Shown: in pieces, positions 24,031 to 32,513 of the stretch
How the letters are laid out: the number at the start of each line of letters is the position of its first letter
How positions within the stretch are numbered: the first letter of the stretch is position 1
Notes under the pieces: model-generated
Seen by the model: the letters and a program-made list of their open reading frames with translations, nothing else
What the model was told of the DNA's origin: nothing
The model's database searches: none
Program-made: the position numbers and the translations under genes
Source of the DNA: QAND01 sp003150225
GTDB lineage: Bacteria; Bacillota; Clostridia; Christensenellales; QAND01
NCBI RefSeq assembly: GCF_044357945.1
Contig: NZ_CP076563.1
Location: forward strand, 930,001 to 994,000
Direction: 5' to 3'
DNA length: 64,000 bases

Positions 24031-26598
24031 TTATTTGGCGTCCAGCCAATTCTCCCCCCAGCCGACCTCCGCAATCAGGGGAACTGAAAGCTCCACCACC
24101 GATTCCATGGCGGCGTCCAGCTTCTGCGCTACTTCCTCCTTAAGCGTAGCGGTACAATCCACGATCAGCTCGTCATGCACCTGCAAAATCAAGACTGCGT
24201 CATTGCCGTAAGGGGCCAACTGCTCCTCCGTCCGGATCATAGCAAGCTTGATGATGTCCGCCGCCGTCCCCTGGATTGGCGCGTTCATGGCCACCCGTTT
24301 GCCAAATTCCCGGACGTTGTAGCTACGGGATTTCAATTCCGGCAGATACCGCCGGCGGCCAAAAAGGGTTTCGGTATAGCCTCGGGCGGCGCCCTCCTCC
24401 ACACTGCGGTCCAAATAAGCTTTTACTCCTGGAAAGCGGGTAAAATAGGTATCGATATAGGCTGCCGCCTGAGCTCGGGTGGTGCCAATGTTCTTGGCCA
24501 GACCAAAATCGCTAATGCCATAGACGATGCCAAAGTTCACCGCTTTGGCGGCGGAGCGCATCTCGCGGGTCACGGCATCCCGCTCCACTCCGAAGACTCG
24601 CGCGGCGGTATCGGTATGAATATCTCCGCCGGATCTGAAAATATCCAGCATAGCCGGATCCCCAGAAAAATGGGCCAGCAGCCGCAATTCAATCTGGCTA
24701 TAATCGGCGGCCACCAACACCCGGCCGGCTTCATAAGGGATAAAAGCCCGGCGGATTTCCCGTCCTTCGGCGGTGCGCACCGGAATATTCTGGAGGTTGG
24801 GCTCGATGGAAGACAGCCGTCCCGTGGCGGTAACGTTCTGGGTAAACCGGGTGTGAATGCGGTGATCCTTAGGATCGGCAACGGCGGTTAGCCCATCCAG
24901 ATAGGTGGATTTCAGCTTAGCGGCCTTTCGGTATTCCAGTACCCAATCCACCACCTCATGCCGGCCGGAAAGTTGCTCCAGCACTTCAGCGTCGGTGGAA
25001 AAGCCGGTCTTCCCCTTGGTGGCTTTGATGACGGGCAGTCCCAGATCCACAAATAAAACCTCGCCCAACTGCTTGGGCGAATTGATATTAAAAGATTTTC
25101 CCACACTTTTGTAGATGCGCTCCTCCAGGCTTTTAAGCGTTTTCTGATATTGCCCAGACAGCTCCTTTAAAAACGCCACATCCACCTTAAATCCTCGTTG
25201 CTCCATAGAAAATAGTACCGGCCAAAGAGCCGATTCCATCTCCTGGTAGACCGACTCCATCCCCTCGTTTCGCAGCTCAGAAGCAAGCTGCGGTTCCAAC
25301 CGGTACAGCCCGACAGCGCCTTCCTCCTGGATGCCTTGGCGTTCCAGCAACTGGCTGAGGGAACGCTTCCCCAGGGCGGGATCCCGCACATAGGCCATAA
25401 GGGTTACGTCCTGAACCCTATGGAGGGTCCCTCCCAGAGGAGCGATCTCATGGGCCAGGGATTTGGCGTCCATTACCACCTTGATAATATCCGCATCGGC
25501 CAACAGCGGCAGCAACAGCTCAAGGGCTTCTTCTCTCTCCATTCCCTCGTCTACCAGGGTTTTCTTGAGGGGAACACAACAGAGGAACCCTTCTCCTGCA
25601 AGCTCCACGGCCTCGTCATCCAGCACCAGGGCAATCCGCCCTTCTTTGCCGCCCCGCAGGATGGCCTCATCAAAGGACACCTCCTCCATAGGAATGGCAC
25701 AGGCCTCAGACTGCGTCTCCGCTTCGGATGTCGCATCTTCGCTTTGAATGCGCTTTAAAAGGGAAGCAAACCCATGACGGGTAAACACCTCTTTGACGCT
25801 TTCATAGGAGGGCGCATGATAGGCAAGGGCCGCAAGCTCTGGCATATCCGGCACATCGGGATGGATCACTGCCAGGTCCCGGCTTAAGATCGCTTGATCC
25901 CGATACTCCGTAAGTGCCTTCTGAACCTTAGCGCCCCTAGCCTCCTGTGCGTGTTCCAGTACTCCATCCACCGTTCCAAAGCTGTTTAGCAGTGTAACGG
26001 CGGTCTTGGGCCCCACTCCCGGCACGCCAGGAATGTTATCGGAACTATCCCCCATCAACCCCTTTAAGTCGGGGATCCGCTCGGGCAGAACTCCCATTTT
26101 ATCCAAAACGCCTTGGGCGTCCAAGAGTTCGTAATCGGTGATGCCCCGCTTGGTCAAAAGAATCCGGACTCCGTTGCCAGCCAGCTGAAGGGCGTCCTTA
26201 TCCCCCGTTACCAGCACTGCCTCAGCGCCGTTTTCCCGAGCCAGCTGCGCCAAATATCCCAGGATATCATCCGCCTCATAAGCCTGGCGCTCCAGTATGG
26301 CCACTCCCATGGCCGATAGGGCTTCCCGAACCATATCAAATTGATACACCAGTTCAGGCGGCGTTTTTTTCCTCCCAGCCTTATAATCGGCATAGGCTTC
26401 ATGGCGAAAAGTCTTTCCATGCATATCAAAGGCCACCGCAAAGTAATCGGGCTTTTGCTCCTCCACCACCCGCATCAGCATATTCAAAAAACCGTACACC
26501 GCGCCAGTCTCCTGTCCTTGTGGATTGGTCAAGGGCGGCAGAGCGTAAAATGCCCGGTGCATGAGGCTATTTCCATCGATTCCCAATATCTTTTTCAA
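24031..26598 (-). CDS. polA: DNA polymerase I
   Basis: An 855-residue family A polymerase. The 5'-3' exonuclease domain (1-290) has IDGNSLMHRAFYALP, the metal-binding EADDILGYLA and GDKDALQL segments, and GVPGVGPKTA. The central domain (about 300-460) shows none of the DEDD acidic motifs of a proofreading exonuclease, so 3'-5' activity is probably lost, as in Bacillus enzymes. The polymerase domain (about 460-855) has ADYSQIELRLLAHFSGD (motif A), the O-helix RSAAKAVNFGIVYGIS (motif B) and ILQVHDELIVD (motif C). It is intact, full length and transcribed alone. Confidence 0.95.
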   Translation of the reverse strand: MKKILGIDGNSLMHRAFYALPPLTNPQGQETGAVYGFLNMLMRVVEEQKPDYFAVAFDMHGKTFRHEAYADYKAGRKKTPPELVYQFDMVREALSAMGVAILERQAYEADDILGYLAQLARENGAEAVLVTGDKDALQLAGNGVRILLTKRGITDYELLDAQGVLDKMGVLPERIPDLKGLMGDSSDNIPGVPGVGPKTAVTLLNSFGTVDGVLEHAQEARGAKVQKALTEYRDQAILSRDLAVIHPDVPDMPELAALAYHAPSYESVKEVFTRHGFASLLKRIQSEDATSEAETQSEACAIPMEEVSFDEAILRGGKEGRIALVLDDEAVELAGEGFLCCVPLKKTLVDEGMEREEALELLLPLLADADIIKVVMDAKSLAHEIAPLGGTLHRVQDVTLMAYVRDPALGKRSLSQLLERQGIQEEGAVGLYRLEPQLASELRNEGMESVYQEMESALWPVLFSMEQRGFKVDVAFLKELSGQYQKTLKSLEERIYKSVGKSFNINSPKQLGEVLFVDLGLPVIKATKGKTGFSTDAEVLEQLSGRHEVVDWVLEYRKAAKLKSTYLDGLTAVADPKDHRIHTRFTQNVTATGRLSSIEPNLQNIPVRTAEGREIRRAFIPYEAGRVLVAADYSQIELRLLAHFSGDPAMLDIFRSGGDIHTDTAARVFGVERDAVTREMRSAAKAVNFGIVYGISDFGLAKNIGTTRAQAAAYIDTYFTRFPGVKAYLDRSVEEGAARGYTETLFGRRRYLPELKSRSYNVREFGKRVAMNAPIQGTAADIIKLAMIRTEEQLAPYGNDAVLILQVHDELIVDCTATLKEEVAQKLDAAMESVVELSVPLIAEVGWGENWLDAK

Positions 26599-26783
26599 GG
26601 CGATTCCTCCTCGCTAGCAGGGTACCATAGGCCTATCCAAAAATCAAACCGCCGCCCAGGCAACGATAGCAAACACTAAGGCTGTTCAAACGGCAGTTGA
26701 AGCAGCATTCCAGCTCCCCTAATGCGTTCCCTTCTGTACGCCGTTTTTCTACACAATTAGGAATCCCCTATCCTTCAAATCCA

Positions 26784-26816
26784 ATACAAAAAGGCCCGGC
26801 TTGGGCCTTTTTGTAT
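26784..26816 (-). terminator. Terminator between the SIMPL gene and polA
   Basis: The near-perfect stem ATACAAAAAGGCCC / GGGCCTTTTTGTAT works on both strands. It lies just past the stop of the SIMPL gene. Confidence 0.8.
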
Positions 26817-26840
26817 TGCTTCTCTTGGCGGATCAGCATG

Positions 26841-27554
26841 TTAGCGAATGCGGTATACCGCGCTCACCTGAACCGTGACGGTTAAATCGCCAGCGCTGAT
26901 CCCCGCCGCAGTATCCGCTGCCAATTCCTGCTTTGCGGTAGCTCCATAAATGGGATAGGGGTCATAGCTGACGGAATCGGTAAGGGTTACTACCTCTCCC
27001 AGCGTCACGCCACCGGCGGCAGCCATCGCTTCCGCTTTGCTTTTGGCTTTGGCAGCGCCATCCCCTAAAGCAGCCGTATAAGCCGCGGTTTTATCGGAAA
27101 CATCGAAGCTCACCGACTGCAGCTGACTCCCGTTGTCGGGAACCGCAGCCTCCATCACCGCTCCCATCTTGTCAATCTCCCGCACCGTAACGGTTACGGT
27201 ATTCCGGCAGACATAGGCCCGCAAGGTCTGTTTGTTGTTGATATATTGGTAGTCCGGCCCTAGGTGATAGTCCACCGTCACCAAATCCTTCTCCTCCACC
27301 CCCAGGGCGATGATGGCCTGGGCGATGGCGGCGGATTTCTCTTGATTTCTCTGCTGGGCATCCTGCGCACCGCTGCTTTCGGTCACCACCTGGTAGGTCA
27401 CATACCCCATATCGGGGCTTGCGCTGGCCTGACCGGTGGCGCTCACCACGATGGTCCGTTCCGCTGTGCCGGCACTTGTACCGCAGCCCGCCAATGCGCC
27501 AATTGTCAAAATGCATCCCAATCCCAAAGCGATCTTTTTTCGAGTTCCTTGCAT
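26841..27554 (-). CDS. SIMPL domain (DUF541) lipoprotein
   Basis: About 237 residues. The N-terminal signal ends in a lipobox-like LAGCGTSAG, so it should be exported and lipid-anchored. The mature part is a SIMPL/DUF541 domain (TIVVSATGQASASPDMGYV, then EEKDLVTVDYHLGPDYQY and an Ala-rich repeat region AKSKAEAMAAAGG). Family members include BP26-like periplasmic oligomers of unclear role in stress or envelope homeostasis. The start at 27554 is preferred because the ribosome site AGAAAGG directly abuts the upstream ATG at 27566. It lies 36 bases after an ECF sigma gene and is probably cotranscribed. Confidence 0.8.
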   Translation of the reverse strand: MQGTRKKIALGLGCILTIGALAGCGTSAGTAERTIVVSATGQASASPDMGYVTYQVVTESSGAQDAQQRNQEKSAAIAQAIIALGVEEKDLVTVDYHLGPDYQYINNKQTLRAYVCRNTVTVTVREIDKMGAVMEAAVPDNGSQLQSVSFDVSDKTAAYTAALGDGAAKAKSKAEAMAAAGGVTLGEVVTLTDSVSYDPYPIYGATAKQELAADTAAGISAGDLTVTVQVSAVYRIR

Positions 27555-27590
27555 GGTTTTTCCCATCCTTTCTATGGATAGGACGCATTT

Positions 27591-28184
27591 TTATGAAAGA
27601 AGTTCCAATTCTTTTAACGCCTTTGCCAAGGCGGCGCGTGCTCGAAAAACGCGGCTTTTTACGGTGCCCACCTGGATTTCCAGAGCTTGGGCGATCTCCT
27701 GGTAGCTCAGCCCACCGTATTCCAACAGCAGCAAAACCTCCCGATGGCGTTTTTCCAAGCTCATCAGCGCCTTTTGTACCAGGAGGCGCCGGTCTCGATC
27801 CAAAGCCAGTTCCTCGGGGCCTGATTCATGCGATGGCTGGGTTGCTTCCATGGGAATCTCCTCTTGGGAAACCGCGCGTTTATGGCGTTTATTGCGACGG
27901 AGAAAATCCAAACAGGCATTGGTCGCAACGCGATAAACCCAACTGCTAAAGGCCGACTGAAACTGGAATTTCCCCAGATTCAGATAGATCTTTAAAAGGG
28001 CGTCCTGGGCGGCATCATGGGCATCCTCCCGGTTGCGCAATGTCCCTAGACAGACGTGGTAGACCAGAGGTTCACAGCGCAATAATACCGTTTCTACGGC
28101 GGCCTGATCCCCCCTTTGCGCCCTCTTTATGGTGATTTCATCCAATGTTTTTGCCATGGCATCCGTAATCTCCATTGATCGCAT
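27591..28184 (-). CDS. ECF-type RNA polymerase sigma factor
   Basis: About 197 residues. Region 2 is visible as DAHDAAQDALLKIYLNL and FSSWVYRVATNACLDFLRR, and region 4 as LEKRHREVLLLLEYGGLSYQEIA followed by the recognition helix EIQVGTVKSRVFRARAAL. The linker is long and acidic (about 110-135). Several ATGs crowd the start; 28184 has GGAG close upstream and is chosen, with 28193 and 28157 as alternatives. No anti-sigma gene is adjacent. The next gene is the SIMPL lipoprotein, so envelope stress is a possible theme, by inference only. Confidence 0.88.
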   Translation of the reverse strand: MRSMEITDAMAKTLDEITIKRAQRGDQAAVETVLLRCEPLVYHVCLGTLRNREDAHDAAQDALLKIYLNLGKFQFQSAFSSWVYRVATNACLDFLRRNKRHKRAVSQEEIPMEATQPSHESGPEELALDRDRRLLVQKALMSLEKRHREVLLLLEYGGLSYQEIAQALEIQVGTVKSRVFRARAALAKALKELELLS

Positions 28185-28211
28185 TATCTCCATTTAAACA
28201 GAGATTACATA

Positions 28212-28241
28212 TTGACGCAACACCAGGATTTCTGCTATGAT
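28212..28241 (+). promoter_or_regulatory. Promoter of tRNA-Leu(CAA)
   Basis: TTGACG (28212-28217), an 18-base spacer, and TATGAT (28236-28241), about 15 bases before the tRNA. Confidence 0.7.
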
Positions 28242-28255
28242 AGTTGAGCATTCCT

Positions 28256-28342
28256 GCCGGAGTGATGGAATTGGCAGACGTAGTGGACTCAAAATCCACC
28301 GGTGGCGACACCGTGCCGGTTCGAGTCCGGCCTCCGGCACCA
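28256..28342 (+). tRNA. tRNA-Leu (anticodon CAA)
   Basis: Acceptor stem GCCGGAG / CTCCGGC with encoded CCA. The anticodon stem GTGGA / TCCAC encloses CTCAAAA (anticodon CAA). The long variable arm is CGGTGGCGACACCG and the T arm is GCCGG-TTCGAGT-CCGGC. All pairs are intact. Confidence 0.95.
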
Positions 28343-28346
28343 GACT

Positions 28347-28386
28347 GAGCCTGGACGCAGTTCGCGTTCAGGCTCTTTTCTTTTGC
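28347..28386 (+). terminator. Terminator after tRNA-Leu(CAA)
   Basis: The inverted repeat GAGCCTG-A/G-ACGC ... GCGTTCAGGCTC is followed by TTTTCTTTT. Confidence 0.75.
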
Positions 28387-28774
28387 TCGGAGTGGAGCGC
28401 TCATGCCAAGAGATGGGTATCTTTTTTGTAGTATAAACCCAGATTGAGTATTCATAACGGATTTAAGTTATAGACACTCGATTTTTTGTGTCAATCGGTT
28501 TCCTTATATGTCGGCATTGAACCTGCCTAATCGTGAAAATATCCGCAGCCTCTGCGCCTGCAAAAGGGAGGAGGCGGCTTCCGCACATTCGATTTCATCT
28601 AGCAGCAAAAGCTATTCTTTTTCCTCTCTGTCCCGCAGTTTAAAAGAATTTTAATAGTAATTACCGATAGTATGTCCTTTTTTCTTAAGAAAAGATTGAA
28701 AACCAACCAGCTTTATAGTAGATTGTATATGTATATTTGTATTTAGAAAGGGACTTGTCAAAAATGATGGAGAA
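28387..28774. other. Intergenic stretch with a possible decayed coding remnant
   Basis: No intact gene was found. On the minus strand, about 28504-28650 reads as a helical, Leu/Ala/Arg-rich peptide (core IECAEAASSLLQAQRLRIF) interrupted by one TAG, which looks like the tail of a degraded gene of unknown family. The rest, with AT-rich sequence near 28640-28760, shows nothing recognisable. Confidence 0.3.
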
Positions 28775-28786
28775 AGGCAGGCTTTT

Positions 28787-28879
<93 letters not shown>

Positions 28880-28901
28880 AGCCTAACTCTGCCTATTTTT
28901 C

Positions 28902-28940
28902 TTGTCAAGCGGAAAATTGTATAAATAGTATAAGCGCACT
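28902..28940 (+). promoter_or_regulatory. Possible promoter upstream of the surface-protein pseudogene
   Basis: TTGTCA starts at 28902, with -10-like TAGTAT or TATAAG about 18 bases further. It is followed by a bulged hairpin (GCGCA ... TGCGC, about 28935-28972) and TTTTT, which could attenuate transcription before the GTG at 29031. Confidence 0.4.
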
Positions 28941-29030
28941 CTATCCGTTTTGCTGCGGACGGGATGCGCTTTTTGTATTTCGGGAATTCATAGCGAAGGT
29001 CTAAATATATTTGAATAAGGGGGAAAAAAC

Positions 29031-29809
29031 GTGAAAACAAGGCGAAGATTTTTGAGTATCCTATTGGTTTTTTGCGTAATACTCGCATTGGTGCCATTGA
29101 CGGTGTTTGCAGCGGGTATGGCAGATGGAATAACAAATCTGACAGTCAATCAAAGCAAAGTAGCCTTTGCGGGCCATGAATGGTGGGTAGTTGGCGACGG
29201 AACAAGCGGAATATATCCGCAGAAAGGGCATATTACCCTGCTTGCGGCAAATGCAGGCCTTATGTGTTGAAGATTTTTGAAGAGGAAGTCAATGATGAAC
29301 TCTATACTGATTTTTGCAGCGAACCGGTTCATATGAATCTTGATGTAACCAATGGAACTGGAACAATAAAAGATTTCGATAACATACACGAACATAAGGC
29401 GGGAGCGGAATGGAAACACAATGAAACCAGCCATTGGAATGAATGTATGAATAACTGTGGCGAAAAACTGAACGAGGCTCCCCATAGTTATGAATGGGTC
29501 ATTGACAAGGAAGCTACTGCAACCGAAGCCGGATCAAAGCATGAAGAATGCATTGTCTGCGGTTATGAGAAAGCGGCGGTGGAGATTCCGGCGACGGGAA
29601 CAACGGGACCTGCTAATCCGAACGAATCCAATGAACCATCCGGGCCTTCCGACCCATCCGCACCTCCGGAGAACCCAGACGATAACTCAAATAACCCACA
29701 GACCGGAGACAGCAGTAACCTTGTCCTGCCGATTTTTCTGCTGTTTGTATCGGGTATCGGACTTGCCGGAACTTCGATTTGTCTTAAAAAGAGAAGATAC
29801 AGCAAATAG
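29031..29809 (+). pseudogene. Frameshifted sortase-type surface protein
   Basis: The reading frame begins at GTG 29031 after AAGGGGGAAAAAAC with a clear signal peptide (RFLSILLVFCVILALVP, ending VFAAG). It continues as a short extracellular segment containing HEWWVVGDGTSG, then stops at about 29270. A second overlapping frame (open from about 29180) continues to 29809 and supplies the rest: a Cys-rich region (CMNNCGEKL, EECIVCGYE), a Pro/Asn/Ser-rich spacer, an NPQTG sorting-like motif, a hydrophobic helix and a basic tail KKRRYSK. The two halves together look like one cell-wall protein broken by a frameshift and probably an internal deletion near 29240-29270. Programmed or phase-variable frameshifting cannot be excluded. 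Confidence 0.65.
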
Positions 29810-29821
29810 GTTTCAGAACAG

Positions 29822-29852
29822 AGCGCCCCGCAAAATGCGGGGCGCTTTCCTT
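29822..29852 (+). terminator. Terminator after the surface-protein pseudogene
   Basis: The stem AGCGCCCCGC / GCGGGGCGCT with loop AAAAT, followed by TTCC. The bases from here to 30090 hold no gene that I can support. Confidence 0.75.
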
Positions 29853-30090
29853 TACAGGTTTTAGGGCAGCGACCTAACAAGTTTTACTGTTTTGGACAAA
29901 CCTATTCATAAACAGTCTGCTCACTGAGCCGATGCAGAATTTTACACAGGTATAATAAAGATGGCAAAGCCGATGCGGTGGATTTATCTTCCGAAACCGG
30001 TATCCGTTTTATAACGTAGGCCCAGCCAAAGGCTTTGATGCGCAAGTCACGTTTGAGACTTATCCTTTTGTTAATCGATTTACATTTTTT

Positions 30091-31185
30091 CTATTTTGGA
30101 TCCTCCCAGCCGGCTTCCCGGCAAGCCTCCAATAGGCCTTTACAGGGAAGCAAACGGCTGATCACATTCCTTTGAGGCTTTTCTCGGGAGGAAACCGATA
30201 GCCTTTTGTTTTTGCTCAAAATATCGCCATACTCCACCGGGATCAATTCAATGCCCGATAGACGTTCCATCCATGGCAGGCCCTTTGAAGTATTGACCAT
30301 CACCGCTGACACCCCCTCCCTTTGATAGCCGGGATGCTCGGGATCCATGCCGAGGTAGTCCCCTAGGGTAATATCCCCCAGCCGGTTCTCTCCTTTGAAG
30401 GAGCATCGGTAGCAGCTGGGCCGCAGGAAATATGAAAAAGCATATCCATAGGCGGTATCAAAGAAGGGCATTAGCTCTGTCTTTCCATTTTCCGCTTCCC
30501 CCCGAAGATAGGCTGGATACCAGGCGTCCACCTTATGGCGAACGGTGAAGGACGCAATGGGCGCCCCCAGAGACTCCTCCAGGTGATCGATATATTCCAC
30601 TCCCACCCGGGGCGAGGTGATACCATGGCAGATCAAATCACAGGCCAGCAGGTTGGGGTGGTCCCCGCCAAGGTAGCCTTTGAGAGCTCCCACATCACAT
30701 GGCGTTCCCACAAAGAGAACCAGCCCCTTTTCCAGGCGTTCCCGCACCAGAGGAAAGATCCCGTTCTTCTGGCTCTGGATATACTTACTGCCCTTTAGAG
30801 CCGCCAGATCCTGAGGATGGTTGGTACAGATGTAATGGGTGCTGCGGAAATCTTCCCCATACCGCACCCCGCAGACCCAGCCGCCGGCCTCCAATACCGC
30901 TCTAGAGAGCGCGGTGGCAACGCCTCCCGAAGCACAGGAAAGCAGTTCCTTCCGATCCGTTTCATGGGCAGCATAGCAAGCAATGCCGTGCTGGGACCGC
31001 CTCATGGATTTTCCAGCCATAATCGGACACTTTTCGCGGCATAGCCCACAATCCACACAAGTGATCCGATCCAACTGCGGATAGAGAAAGCCCTCGTCGT
31101 CCGCTTCCATCCGTATGGCATTTACAGGACACACCGCACCACATACCCCGCATCCGCAACAAAGCTCCTTGGCAATCCAGTCCAT
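30091..31185 (-). CDS. FrhB-like protein (coenzyme F420 hydrogenase beta subunit family) with two 4Fe-4S motifs
   Basis: A 364-residue iron-sulfur protein. The N-terminus carries a ferredoxin pair: CCGCGVCGAVCPVNAI and CVDCGLCREKCPIM. The FrhB N- and C-terminal domains follow, with SCASGGVATALSRAVLE, GSKYIQSQ, FVGTPCDVGALKGYL and the late Cys motif RPSCYRCSFKGENRLGDITLGDY. FrhB relatives bind flavin and pass electrons to F420 or other acceptors. In Firmicutes they often occur in polysaccharide loci. No hydrogenase subunits are near, so the acceptor is unknown. GGGGAGGGGCGG precedes the ATG. Confidence 0.87.
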   Translation of the reverse strand: MDWIAKELCCGCGVCGAVCPVNAIRMEADDEGFLYPQLDRITCVDCGLCREKCPIMAGKSMRRSQHGIACYAAHETDRKELLSCASGGVATALSRAVLEAGGWVCGVRYGEDFRSTHYICTNHPQDLAALKGSKYIQSQKNGIFPLVRERLEKGLVLFVGTPCDVGALKGYLGGDHPNLLACDLICHGITSPRVGVEYIDHLEESLGAPIASFTVRHKVDAWYPAYLRGEAENGKTELMPFFDTAYGYAFSYFLRPSCYRCSFKGENRLGDITLGDYLGMDPEHPGYQREGVSAVMVNTSKGLPWMERLSGIELIPVEYGDILSKNKRLSVSSREKPQRNVISRLLPCKGLLEACREAGWEDPK

Positions 31186-31281
31186 TCCGACCGCCCCTCC
31201 CCTTCAAATCATGGAGCCAGTATACCACAGGCGGAATGATCCGTACATATGTTCGCCTATATTTGGTTTTCTGAAACAGAA

Positions 31282-31310
31282 AAGCAAAGTGCCCGGCAGC
31301 GCCGGGCACA
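31282..31310 (-). terminator. Terminator after the secreted-protein pair
   Basis: On the minus strand a perfect stem GTGCCCGGC / GCCGGGCAC with a 3-base loop is followed by TTTGCTTTT. Confidence 0.75.
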
Positions 31311-31320
31311 GGCAACAAAA

Positions 31321-31836
31321 CTATTTGAGGGTAAACTGAAAGGTAACCGTTCCCTGGTAATTTCCCTCCCCGGGAATATCCTTGGCATCCACCTGAAGCG
31401 CTCCCAACACGTTTTCAGTAGAGGCGCTTTCCGCCATGGCGGTGATGGCCTCCCCAGGCAGTATTTCGTTGCCGCCGCTGAGCAGCTTCATTGGGACCAC
31501 CTGAGCGGTGTTTGTGGCATTTACCAGTTGAAAGGCCCCCTCCGGTCCGCTGCCGGTAACGGTAATATGCAGCATCTTTCCATTAAAATCGGCCATATCG
31601 CTGACGGATATGGTGAACTCCTTGGAGGCAGGGGCGCTGGCCTTGGCAATCACCTGAGTGCCGAAGTCCACCTGGGCGGGAATCTGCACAGTATAGACGG
31701 GATCAGGTAGCTTAGCGTTCATGGTAACGTCCACCGACCCCGTGGGATTATCCTGGTTGACGTCGGCGGCATAGGCCGTCATCACGCCAACGCACAGGAG
31801 CACGGCAGATAACAACAGGATGATACATTTTCGCAT
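31321..31836 (-). CDS. Exported protein of unknown function
   Basis: About 171 residues from ATG 31836 (MRKCIILLLSAV), which has AGAAAGGAGTCTTCCC upstream; the open frame extends further but overlaps the previous gene. The signal peptide ends near MTAYAADV. The mature part is Thr/Val-rich with alternating beta-strand pattern (TVQIPAQVDFGTQVI, FTISVSDMADFNGKML, GTVTFQFTLK), suggesting an immunoglobulin-like or pilin-like sandwich. There is no sorting motif, TM anchor or Cys in the mature part. It is paired with the upstream membrane protein gene, 17 bases away, and the two are likely subunits of one surface structure, by inference. Confidence 0.6.
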   Translation of the reverse strand: MRKCIILLLSAVLLCVGVMTAYAADVNQDNPTGSVDVTMNAKLPDPVYTVQIPAQVDFGTQVIAKASAPASKEFTISVSDMADFNGKMLHITVTGSGPEGAFQLVNATNTAQVVPMKLLSGGNEILPGEAITAMAESASTENVLGALQVDAKDIPGEGNYQGTVTFQFTLK

Positions 31837-31853
31837 GGGAAGACTCCTTTCTT

Positions 31854-32363
31854 CTATTGAACCCACAGGTCCAGTACCACATCCGCTCCATTCAACGGGG
31901 CGGGCGGTTCCTCCAGTGAATAACATTGATACCGGAGAACCGCGTGGGGATACCGGCCTGCAGGCAGGGTTCGGATCAATTGGATGTCGTAGACTCCCTT
32001 GCCCGGGGGAATCAGCTTGGATTCATACACCACCTCCCCATCCACCACCAGGGAGATACAAAAATAACAGGGATTGCCCTGGGGATTCACCAAATTGACC
32101 CGCTGGTTCAGCGTATTCGCCGCCAATGTCATGGCACCATAGCCCGGTATGGTGATGTTTCCCGCTCCAGAGGAATCTGTCGGGGAGGGCAGAATGCCCT
32201 GCCATTCGACCGCACCGGGATCCACCTCCATCTGCACGCCGGCATTCCCCGTACCGTTTGAAGATCGAAACAGCCCTATTCCCAGGCAAATCCCCGCCAC
32301 CAACAGCAGCGCCCCGGCACAGAGTGGCAGCCATTTTTTCTGTTTGCGCCTCTCTTGTTTCAT
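31854..32363 (-). CDS. Single-pass membrane protein of unknown function
   Basis: About 169 residues read from ATG 32363 (MKQERRKQKKW) after GGTGGATC; upstream in-frame ATGs at 32408 and 32462 lack ribosome sites. A basic start is followed by one hydrophobic helix (LPLCAGALLLVAGICLGIGLF, about 12-32), then an extracellular domain with a beta pattern: MTLAANTLNQRVNLVNPQGN, CYFCISLVVDGEVVYES, LIPPGKGVYDIQL and VLRYQCYSLEEP. Similar proteins lie beside small secreted beta-rich proteins in other Firmicutes. I do not know a reaction or ligand. The next gene is the exported protein at 31321. Confidence 0.6.
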   Translation of the reverse strand: MKQERRKQKKWLPLCAGALLLVAGICLGIGLFRSSNGTGNAGVQMEVDPGAVEWQGILPSPTDSSGAGNITIPGYGAMTLAANTLNQRVNLVNPQGNPCYFCISLVVDGEVVYESKLIPPGKGVYDIQLIRTLPAGRYPHAVLRYQCYSLEEPPAPLNGADVVLDLWVQ

Positions 32364-32472
32364 GATCCACCATTTCAGAGTTTTCTTGTATTGTATCAGA
32401 TTCTCCATATGGTTAGAAAGCAATTTTCGACAATATTTGACAATAACAAAAAATATTTCCATGTTTTTTACG

Positions 32473-32505
32473 AAAAAAAAGCACGCCTTACGGCGTGCTT
32501 TTAAA
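32473..32505 (-). terminator. Terminator after xth
   Basis: On the minus strand, AAAAGCACGCC-gtaa-GGCGTGCTTTT followed by more T, just after the exonuclease stop. Confidence 0.85.
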
Positions 32506-32513
32506 TGCCCCGT

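Noticed and set aside
30091..31185. FrhB-like gene as evidence of an F420-reducing hydrogenase
   Set aside because: No hydrogenase subunits are adjacent; the family is commonly found alone or in polysaccharide loci in Firmicutes.
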